Shown here: in pieces, positions 1 through 5,464 of the stretch
Position numbering within the stretch: position 1 is the first letter of the stretch
How the letters are laid out: each line of letters begins with the position of its first letter
Made by a program: the position numbers and the translations under genes
Source: an uncultured Desulfovibrionaceae bacterium
Lineage (GTDB): Bacteria > Desulfobacterota > Desulfovibrionia > Desulfovibrionales > Desulfovibrionaceae
Direction of reading: 5' to 3'
Length of the DNA: 6,591 nt
NCBI GenBank assembly: GCA_947037905.1
Contig: CAMQUX010000079.1
Span: 1 to 6,591 of the forward strand
The notes under the pieces: generated by a model
Seen by the model: the letters and a program-made list of their open reading frames with translations, nothing else
The model's database searches: none
What the model was told of the DNA's origin: nothing

Positions 1-83
1 ATATATATTAAAAATACATCTTTTTTCTTCCATTTTTTATTAGTTTAATCTATTAATATTTATATACGTGTATTTATTGTGAG

Positions 84-142
84 TATAATATCAATATAAA
101 TTTATAATATTGATATTCAAAATATAACAATCTATTAATATC
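84..142 (+). promoter_or_regulatory. Putative promoter and operator array of the XRE regulator
   Basis: Two perfect TATAAT hexamers (84-89 and 103-108) precede the regulator gene, though neither has a clear -35 box at 17 bp. An 11-bp perfect inverted repeat (AATATCAATAT at 87-97, ATATTGATATT at 107-117, 9-bp gap) overlaps both hexamers. A further AATATC lies at 137-142, so AATATC, GATATT, AATATC start at 87, 112 and 137, exactly 25 bp apart. XRE-family proteins bind such dyads as dimers and often repress their own gene, so autoregulation is the natural inference. The sequence is extremely AT-rich, so some symmetry is expected by chance. Confidence 0.45.
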
Positions 143-154
143 AAAAGAGCCTAT

Positions 155-424
155 ATGAAAAACATTCATAATTACGACTACAAACAACTACTCACAGCAC
201 TTGTGGACCACCGCAAACTTCAAAAATTAACTCAAGTTCAAGTTGCTGAGCATCTGCATAAACCGCAATCGTACATCTCAAAAATTGAACAAGGTGAACG
301 TAGAATTGATATTTTAGAGTTTGTAAAACTATGCAATGCAATCAATGCATCACCGTGTTTTTTACTCGAAAAAATGGACCCCATTATTAGTCAAGAAAAA
401 TTAACCATGAAAGAAATAGCGTAG
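155..424 (+). CDS. Small XRE-family helix-turn-helix transcriptional regulator
   Basis: This 89-residue protein is little more than a Cro/C1-type helix-turn-helix domain. Helix 1 is about residues 8-21. The helix-turn-helix spans about 26-46, with the typical LTQVQVAEHL scaffold helix and PQSYISKIEQGER recognition segment. Supporting helices (about 52-62) contain the family pattern ILEFVKLCNAIN. There is no sensor, peptidase or toxin domain, and no partner gene is adjacent, so it stands alone rather than forming an evident toxin-antitoxin or restriction-control pair in this window. A weak AAGAG ribosome site lies at about 145-149. It is convergent with ilvC and shares its terminator. Its target is unknown; the symmetric array upstream suggests self-regulation. 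It could be a remnant of an accessory element lying left of the window. Confidence 0.85.
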   Translation: MKNIHNYDYKQLLTALVDHRKLQKLTQVQVAEHLHKPQSYISKIEQGERRIDILEFVKLCNAINASPCFLLEKMDPIISQEKLTMKEIA

Positions 425-691
425 CTTTTGTGGATAGAAGATACTGGCTGGCAAATATTAGCTCAAAATATATTCATTAGATATGAACTAATATTAGGTA
501 TCCTTTTAGATAATAATATGCATCATAGATACTTCTTCATTGCAAAATTATTCTTTATTTAAGAAATTATTATTTTAAAAAGGCAGCTTAAAAAATATAT
601 AAGATAATTCTTTTCTTTTGATTTAGAATATTCACTATTTTTAAGAATAAAATAATCAAGAATACTTTTGCGCAAAATATACTACTATACT
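425..691. other. AT-rich gap between convergent genes, no supported gene
   Basis: I see no gene, RNA or mobile element here. The frame of the XRE gene stays open for 45 codons after its TAG stop, up to a TAA at 560-562. That stretch has no start with a ribosome site and no recognisable motif. Short AT-rich dyads occur (for example TTCTT and AAGAA at about 551-565) but are too weak to call. The stretch is the 3' region of the XRE transcript and ends at the palindromic terminator. Confidence 0.6.
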
Positions 692-744
692 ATTGACAAT
701 AAAAAACTATCCGTAAAATTTACGGATAGTTTTTTATTGTCAAT
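692..744. terminator. Bidirectional terminator within a 53-bp palindrome
   Basis: Arms 692-717 and 719-744 are exact reverse complements (26 bp each) around a single central A at 718. The core, ACTATCCGTAAA pairing with TTTACGGATAGT, is flanked by six A on one side and six T on the other. On either strand it therefore reads as a hairpin followed by a T-tract, a standard intrinsic terminator. It lies 20 bp beyond the ilvC stop and about 270 bp beyond the XRE stop, so it can serve both convergent transcripts. The perfect symmetry continues past the T-tracts (ATTGACAAT and ATTGTCAAT), which termination does not require. Confidence 0.92.
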
Positions 745-763
745 TCTTTTAACTGTATTCTCT

Positions 764-1756
764 CTATTTCTTTGGTAACCAGCTCATCATTGAGCGAAGT
801 CTTTCGCCAACTTCTTCTATTCTATGCTCTCTATTTAAACGGCGTGTTGCATGGAAATGTGCACCACCTGATTTATTTTCTAAAATAAAGTCACGTGCAA
901 AACTACCATTTTGAATTTCTTTTAACACTTCTCGCATGGTTGCACGAGTTTCTTCTGTTATTATACGATTACCAACTTTATAATCGCCATACTCTGCTGT
1001 ATCACTTACAGAATAACGCATGCGACCAAGTCCGCCCTCATACATTAAATCTACAATAAGTTTTAGCTCATGCAAGCATTCAAAATATGCGATTTCTGGC
1101 TGATAACCTGCATCAACTAATGTATCAAAACCTGCTTTCACAAGCTCAGAAACACCGCCACATAGAACTGCTTGTTCACCAAATAAATCGGTTTCTGTTT
1201 CTTCTCTAAAATCAGTCTCAATAACACCTGAACGTGTTGCGCCAATACCTTTTGCATACGCTAAAGCAATTTCTAAAGCCTTTCCTGATGCATTTTGCTC
1301 TACTGCAACAAGTGCAGGAACTGCTCCACCTTCTGTGTATGTGCGACGTACCAAATGACCTGGTCCTTTTGGTGCGATCATAACAACATCAACGTCCTTT
1401 GGAGGAACTATTTGACCGAAATGAATATTAAAACCATGGCCGAATGCTAAAATTTTTCCTTTTGTTAAACTTGGAAGAATATCTTCTCTGTAAACATCTG
1501 CTTGCACTTGGTCTGGTAAAAGAATCATTATAAAATCGCTCTTTTCAGCTGCTTCTTTAGCGCTAACAGGAGTAAATCCATGTTCTTTCGCTAAATCATA
1601 GTTAGCACCACCTGGACGCTGACCAACTATTACATTGATTCCAGAATCTCTTAAATTCTGCGCATGTGCATGCCCTTGACTACCATAACCAATAATCGCT
1701 ACGGTTTTTCCTTTTAATAAAGACATATCAGCATCTTTGTCATAATAAACTTTCAT
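764..1756 (-). CDS. ilvC: Ketol-acid reductoisomerase, class I
   Basis: Converts 2-acetolactate and 2-aceto-2-hydroxybutyrate into the dihydroxy acids of valine/leucine and isoleucine synthesis by Mg-dependent alkyl migration and NAD(P)H reduction, in the cytosol. The 330 residues match the short class I form. The N-terminal Rossmann domain has GYGSQGHAHAQNL at 23-35 for the dinucleotide. Catalytic positions are intact: H107, K130, metal ligands D190 and E194 (DLFGEQ), E226 and E230 (FECLHE), and S251 in SVSDTAEYG. The loop after strand 2 reads GQRPGGANYD (45-54), with G50 and N52 where many NADPH-dependent enzymes have serines, so cofactor preference is uncertain. The start is supported by GGAG about 9 nt upstream and by the family N-terminus MKVYYD. 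It is the last gene of the operon, 19 nt after ilvN, and ends at the palindromic terminator. Confidence 0.98.
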   Translation of the reverse strand: MKVYYDKDADMSLLKGKTVAIIGYGSQGHAHAQNLRDSGINVIVGQRPGGANYDLAKEHGFTPVSAKEAAEKSDFIMILLPDQVQADVYREDILPSLTKGKILAFGHGFNIHFGQIVPPKDVDVVMIAPKGPGHLVRRTYTEGGAVPALVAVEQNASGKALEIALAYAKGIGATRSGVIETDFREETETDLFGEQAVLCGGVSELVKAGFDTLVDAGYQPEIAYFECLHELKLIVDLMYEGGLGRMRYSVSDTAEYGDYKVGNRIITEETRATMREVLKEIQNGSFARDFILENKSGGAHFHATRRLNREHRIEEVGERLRSMMSWLPKK

Positions 1757-1775
1757 AAATTAAATCTCCTCTTTG

Positions 1776-2267
1776 TTATACTTTGTCTGCTTGTATAGAA
1801 CGTTTGAGTGCACAAACACCTGAACGAACAAGTTCTTTTACGCCAAATTTTTCCATTAGTTTTATAAGCGCATCTAATTTTTCGCCAGTGCCTGTAACTT
1901 CGATTGATAGCTCATCAACACTTACATCTACAACCTTACAGCGAAAAATATCCACTATCCTAAGTATCTCTGCACGATTTTCATCGCCTGCCTGCACCTT
2001 TAAGAGTACTAGCTCTCTTTCCACTGCTGTTACTGCTGTTATATCCACTACCTTAATAACTGTTACAAGCTTTCGTAACTGTTTAATTATTTGCTCTATT
2101 ATCTGCTCATCACCTCGTGTTGTGATGGTCATATGCGAGACTTGTGCCTCGAGTGTTGGTGCTACATTTAATGATGTGATATTAAAACCACGCCCGCTAA
2201 AAAGTGCGGATACACGGGAAAGAACTCCTGGTTCATCTTCTACTAATACCGATAATACATGTCTCAT
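1776..2267 (-). CDS. ilvN: Acetolactate synthase small (regulatory) subunit
   Basis: Regulatory subunit that activates the catalytic subunit and mediates feedback inhibition by branched-chain amino acids. The 163 residues are the normal length for the single-copy form. The N-terminal ACT domain (about 3-77) contains EPGVLSRVSALFSGRGFNITSL. A C-terminal small-subunit domain (about 83-157) follows. Compared with E. coli IlvH, the valine-site positions G14, N29 and A36 are kept while position 11 is Asp instead of Asn. Valine sensitivity is therefore likely but inferred. It lies 15 nt after ilvB and 19 nt before ilvC, so the three are cotranscribed. The ribosome site is GAGAGG about 6 nt before the ATG. 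The symbol could equally be written ilvH; no second isozyme is visible here. Confidence 0.96.
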   Translation of the reverse strand: MRHVLSVLVEDEPGVLSRVSALFSGRGFNITSLNVAPTLEAQVSHMTITTRGDEQIIEQIIKQLRKLVTVIKVVDITAVTAVERELVLLKVQAGDENRAEILRIVDIFRCKVVDVSVDELSIEVTGTGEKLDALIKLMEKFGVKELVRSGVCALKRSIQADKV

Positions 2268-2282
2268 TTTTTCCTCTCTTAT

Positions 2283-3977
2283 CTATATTAATAGCATTTC
2301 AGTCAATGCTTTTCCTGGAGGAACCATTGGGTAGACATTTTCATGCGGACATATTTGCACGTCAATAATCGCAGCTCGTGGATCATCTAACGCTTTTTGT
2401 AAAGTTTCCCTAAGGGCAGATTTTTCTGTAATTCGGTACCCGCCAGCACCATAAGCTTCTGCTAATTTCACAAAATCTGGTTGCGATTCGGCAATATTTG
2501 TCTGACTGTAATTTTTTTTATAAAAAAGCTCTTGCCACTGTCTGACCATACCAAGCACGCCATTATTTAAGATAAGGATTTTAACAGGCAATTTATACGC
2601 CATAAGTGTTCCAAGTTCTTGAATATTCATTTGAATAGACCCGTCCCCTGCAACGTTTACAACTAAACGATTAGGAAAAGCTTTTTGCGCGCCCATTGCA
2701 GCAGGAAGCCCGTAACCCATTGTACCAAGCCCACCTGAAGTTAAAAAATGACGAGGATGAAAGAACTGCAAAAATTGTGCTGCCCACATCTGATTTTGAC
2801 CAACTTCTGTTGCTATTATTGTATCTTCTGGAATAAGTTTTTGTAGTTCTTCTAAAACATACTGTGGTTTTATAATCTTTTCATCATCTATATATTTAAA
2901 AGGATGTTCTTTTTTCCAACTTACTGTATCTTGCAACCATTCATTTTGTTTTTCTTCCCAGCAAATATCTTTATTATTTTCTGCTTCTTTCTTAATCGCC
3001 TGCAAAGCTTCTTTGCAATCTGCAACTACAGGAATAGACACTGTTACATTTTTTTGTATTGAGGTTGGGTCAATATCAACATGAATGATTTTTGCCTGTG
3101 GCGCAAAAGCACTTATTTTTCCTGTAACTCTATCATCAAAGCGTGCACCAACTGCCACAATAACATCTGCTGTGCTCACCGCTGTGTTTGCGGCAAAGGT
3201 TCCATGCATACCAAGCATGCCAAGCCAAAGCGGTTTATGTGTAGGATATGCACCAAGCCCCATAAGAGTGGCGGTTACTGGAATATGGCAATTATCTATA
3301 AGCCAAGAAAGCTCTTCTGTTGCATTAGAAGTGATAACACCACCGCCCACATAAAAAAGAGGACGTTTTGCTTTGCTCAGTTCTTTAAAAGCACGACGAA
3401 TTTGCCCTGGATGTGGCGTATAAGTAGGATTATAACTGCGCATTTTAACGGGTGTTGTGATAGGTTTATACTGTGTTTTTGCAGCAAGTATATCTTTAGG
3501 AATATCCACAAGAACTGGCCCTGGGCGCCCTGTTCTCGCCAAATAAAAAGCTTTTTGTAAGGTACTTGCTAGATCGTTTATATCTCGCACGAGATAATTA
3601 TGTTTTGTGCACGAGCGAGTAATACCTATTATATCTACCTCTTGAAACGCATCGTTACCAATAAGTGGCATAGGCACTTGCCCTGTTATAACCACAAGAG
3701 GAATTGAATCCATATAAGCTGTTGCGATACCTGTTACAGTATTTGTAGCACCAGGGCCTGATGTTACTAAACTTACACCAACTTTACCTGTTGCTCTTGC
3801 GTAGCCATCTGCAGCATGAACGGCTGCTTGTTCGTGGCGAACGAGTATATGTTCGATTGGATACTGAGGGAGAGCGTGATAAATATCTATTACCGCTCCA
3901 CCAGGATAACCAAAAATTACGTCAACTTTTTCCTGTCCTAGGCACTCAAAAAGTATCTCTGCTCCCATTAATTGCAT
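2283..3977 (-). CDS. ilvB: Acetolactate synthase large (catalytic) subunit
   Basis: Thiamine-diphosphate enzyme joining two pyruvates to 2-acetolactate, or pyruvate and 2-oxobutyrate to acetohydroxybutyrate, the first committed step of branched-chain amino acid synthesis. The 564 residues are full length. The N-terminal pyrimidine-binding domain carries the catalytic Glu (E49 in RHEQAAVHAADGYARATG). The central domain has the RFDDRVTGK signature (279-287). The C-terminal diphosphate-binding domain has GDGS at 444-447 with N451. W481 in VRQWQ matches the Trp linked to 2-oxobutyrate preference, so both valine and isoleucine branches should be served. The hinge GQVPMPLIGNDAFQE (99-113) is typical of anabolic FAD-containing synthases rather than the catabolic AlsS type. 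The start is fixed by AAGGAG 6 nt upstream. It is followed after 15 nt by ilvN. Confidence 0.98.
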   Translation of the reverse strand: MQLMGAEILFECLGQEKVDVIFGYPGGAVIDIYHALPQYPIEHILVRHEQAAVHAADGYARATGKVGVSLVTSGPGATNTVTGIATAYMDSIPLVVITGQVPMPLIGNDAFQEVDIIGITRSCTKHNYLVRDINDLASTLQKAFYLARTGRPGPVLVDIPKDILAAKTQYKPITTPVKMRSYNPTYTPHPGQIRRAFKELSKAKRPLFYVGGGVITSNATEELSWLIDNCHIPVTATLMGLGAYPTHKPLWLGMLGMHGTFAANTAVSTADVIVAVGARFDDRVTGKISAFAPQAKIIHVDIDPTSIQKNVTVSIPVVADCKEALQAIKKEAENNKDICWEEKQNEWLQDTVSWKKEHPFKYIDDEKIIKPQYVLEELQKLIPEDTIIATEVGQNQMWAAQFLQFFHPRHFLTSGGLGTMGYGLPAAMGAQKAFPNRLVVNVAGDGSIQMNIQELGTLMAYKLPVKILILNNGVLGMVRQWQELFYKKNYSQTNIAESQPDFVKLAEAYGAGGYRITEKSALRETLQKALDDPRAAIIDVQICPHENVYPMVPPGKALTEMLLI

Positions 3978-4074
3978 AATGCTCTCCTTCTATATCTCAA
4001 GACTACAGTGCATGGGATAAAATACCTTCTTTAATAAAAACTATATTGAAATAAATATTTTTTTTGAAACTATA

Positions 4075-4368
4075 TTAAATCATTAAATCTATTATAACTT
4101 GCCCAATCATTGCTTTAGATATTTGCGCGCTCAGTATAAGAAGCACTGGAGACAAATCTATTCCTCCAATAACGATAAAAGGAATCGCACGGCGAATTTT
4201 ATTAAGCACAGGCTCTGTTGCACGGTATAAGAAACGTACTATTGGATTATATGGATTAGGTTGCACCCATGATATTAGGGCTGAAGCAACTACTATAATC
4301 ACATATATTGAAAGAGCAGTTTGTAAAAAACGTAATAAATAGACGACTATTATCATAAAATATTCCAT
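4075..4368 (-). CDS. yggT: YggT/YlmG family integral membrane protein
   Basis: A 97-residue protein with two hydrophobic segments (about 5-31 and 68-92). They flank a conserved loop containing SALISWVQPNPYNPIVRFLY, TEPVL and IRRAIP, followed by GGIDLSPVLLIL. These are hallmarks of the YggT/YlmG family of inner-membrane proteins. Family members are linked to cell division or envelope and osmotic functions in some bacteria and to nucleoid partition in plastids and cyanobacteria; the molecular role is not settled. The start at 4368 has a GGAGA ribosome site 4 nt upstream; a second Met at codon 5 is possible but would put that site too far away. It precedes ilvB by 97 nt on the same strand with no hairpin terminator seen between them, so cotranscription is likely, though an internal promoter is not excluded. 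Confidence 0.9.
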   Translation of the reverse strand: MEYFMIIVVYLLRFLQTALSIYVIIVVASALISWVQPNPYNPIVRFLYRATEPVLNKIRRAIPFIVIGGIDLSPVLLILSAQISKAMIGQVIIDLMI

Positions 4369-4410
4369 AAAATCTCCATTATCTCTTACTTATCATTAAA
4401 GCGAACTTTT

Positions 4411-4439
4411 ACTCTACAAAAAAAAAAAATTACTTTCAA
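4411..4439 (-). promoter_or_regulatory. Candidate promoter of the yggT-ilvBNC operon
   Basis: On the minus strand, TTGAAA (4439-4434) is separated by 17 bp from TAGAGT (4416-4411), matching the sigma-70 consensus at 5 of 6 and 4 of 6 positions with ideal spacing. The spacer contains an uninterrupted run of 12 T (A on the plus strand, 4418-4429). The start codon of yggT lies about 43 nt downstream. No T-box, leader peptide rich in Ile/Leu/Val codons, or attenuator hairpin is visible in the short leader. The call is tentative because the region is AT-rich and other weak hexamers exist. Confidence 0.35.
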
Positions 4440-4537
4440 GCACTAACTCGCTGAAATAAACATTTATCAAGCAAAAAAAATCACAGTTTATTGGCAAACT
4501 CTTTCTAAAAATTGTTTGTATAAAAAAAGTTGAAATA

Positions 4538-4582
4538 AAAAAATAAGAGCCTAGAGTGTGTACTCTATAGCTCTTATTTTTT
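4538..4582. terminator. Bidirectional intrinsic terminator
   Basis: Arms AAAAAATAAGAGC (4538-4550) and GCTCTTATTTTTT (4570-4582) are exact reverse complements. The stem continues inward as TAGAGT (4552-4557) with ACTCTA (4562-4567) after a small 1x2 internal loop, and is closed by a 4-nt loop. T-tracts follow on both strands. It is the first credible terminator downstream of the minus-strand pair ending with the HAD gene at 4810, and it separates that transcript from the yggT-ilv promoter region. No plus-strand gene is nearby to need it. Confidence 0.85.
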
Positions 4583-4641
4583 AACCTATTTATAATTATA
4601 ACTATCTTATTTATACTGTTTGACTTAATACTTTCAAATTT

Positions 4642-4674
4642 TTCTTTAAATGTCTTATATTTAAAGAATTTTTT
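4642..4674 (+). other. AT-rich hairpin followed by T6
   Basis: TTCTTTAAAT (4642-4651) and ATTTAAAGAA (4659-4668) are a perfect 10-bp inverted repeat with a 7-nt loop, followed by six T on the plus strand. Only two of the ten pairs are G-C, so the stem is weak. No plus-strand gene lies upstream. It could be a degenerate terminator or a folded element in the 3' region of the minus-strand HAD transcript, or chance in AT-rich DNA. Confidence 0.3.
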
Positions 4675-4730
4675 GTTTATCTTCCGTATAATCTTATTTT
4701 AATAAAAATATCCATATAAAATGTTTACGC

Positions 4731-4787
4731 CTAAGTAAAATATATTAGCCTAACTAAAACATATTAGACTAGCTAAAAGATCTTAGA
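4731..4787. repeat. Three tandem 19-bp repeats downstream of the HAD gene
   Basis: Three head-to-tail 19-bp units (4731-4749, 4750-4768, 4769-4787) share the pattern CTA-N2-TAAAA-N-AT-N-TTAG-N, with 14 of 19 positions identical in all three. A degenerate fourth start (CTAAAAAAAGATTATT) follows at 4788. Each unit has CTA near its left end and TTAG near its right end, giving short internal symmetry. They lie 22 bp beyond the HAD stop codon, in the 3' untranslated part of that transcript. Function unknown; possible roles are a protein-binding array or an RNA-folding element. Confidence 0.8.
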
Positions 4788-4809
4788 CTAAAAAAAGATT
4801 ATTTTTTAT

Positions 4810-5460
4810 TTACTCAGCAGAAAGTAAGGCAATAAATTCTGTGTAGTCTCGCAAATTATAATTTGCATCTAACTTATCATTATTAAAAGACCAAAAATGA
4901 ACGCCAGAATTTTTTGCTGTGAGCTCATCGGTATAGGAATCGCCTATATATAAAACATCTTGTGCTGTGCATTTCCAATCTTCTAAAATGGCAAATATTC
5001 CATCTGCTGCTGGTTTTGGATTTGCCACATTACAAGTTGTCATCATAGGATTAAAATTTCCAAATAATGTAACATGTTTAAGCACTATTTCTAAAGAGTC
5101 GCCTCTGCTTGTGTTAATAGCTAAAAGTTTCTTTTTTTCTTTTAAAATTGCAATACATTCATGCACTTGCGGCATGGCTGTTAAATACGGTAAGGCTCTA
5201 CTGTAATCAAAGTTATCTTTAAACTTTAAAGCTTCTTCTAATTTATCTGCTGGTAAAATATGTGCTAACGCATCAGTCACATGTGTTCTATGTACATATT
5301 CTGATTCATCTGCTGTAAGAGCTTCGCAGCCAAAATATTCTTTCACGTAATTATAGAAAAAATCATTGGCAGCTAAAGAGTCCACAAGCACCCCGTCGCA
5401 GTCAAATATAATACCACACACTTTATTTAAAACTTCTTTTGGATCACTTTTTTTTAACAC
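4810..5460 (-). CDS. HAD-superfamily (subfamily IA) phosphatase-like hydrolase
   Basis: A 216-residue cytosolic haloacid dehalogenase-type hydrolase. Motif I is FDCDGVLVDS, with nucleophile D20 and acid/base D22. An alpha-helical C1 cap occupies about residues 30-95. Motif II is NTSRG (T117), motif III is K149 in NPKP, and motif IV is GDSYTDEL with metal ligands D174 and D178. All catalytic residues are present, so it should be active. The layout resembles phosphoglycolate phosphatase and beta-phosphoglucomutase relatives, but the substrate cannot be read from sequence. The start is GTG, supported by GAGGG (5469-5473) 8 nt upstream within the end of the preceding gene. The 4-nt gap to that gene implies translational coupling. 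The transcript probably ends at 4538-4582. Confidence 0.93.
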   Translation of the reverse strand: MLKKSDPKEVLNKVCGIIFDCDGVLVDSLAANDFFYNYVKEYFGCEALTADESEYVHRTHVTDALAHILPADKLEEALKFKDNFDYSRALPYLTAMPQVHECIAILKEKKKLLAINTSRGDSLEIVLKHVTLFGNFNPMMTTCNVANPKPAADGIFAILEDWKCTAQDVLYIGDSYTDELTAKNSGVHFWSFNNDKLDANYNLRDYTEFIALLSAE

Positions 5461-5464
5461 TAAC

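Noticed and set aside
450..495. AATATTAG and CTAATATT possible hairpin
   Set aside because: Eight AT-dominated pairs with a loop of nearly 30 nt would be unstable, and it is not followed by a T-tract.
1783..2334. 183-codon plus-strand open frame opposite ilvN and the end of ilvB
   Set aside because: It is antisense to well-conserved genes, is rich in Ser/Thr with no domain pattern, and lacks a ribosome site. It is a shadow frame.
3081..3560. 159-codon plus-strand open frame inside ilvB, rich in Cys
   Set aside because: The cysteines come from reverse-complemented Ala/Thr codons of ilvB. No metal-binding spacing pattern or ribosome site supports a real gene.
4451..4500. Short dyads upstream of yggT (ATAAA/TTTAT at about 4457-4468, AGTTT/AAACT at about 4485-4500)
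   Set aside because: Five-base arms in AT-rich DNA are expected by chance and match no regulator site I can name.
4369..4537. T-box riboswitch or Ile/Leu/Val leader peptide for the ilv operon
   Set aside because: No specifier stem, T-box consensus, branched-chain codon-rich leader or terminator/antiterminator pair is present between the candidate promoter and yggT.
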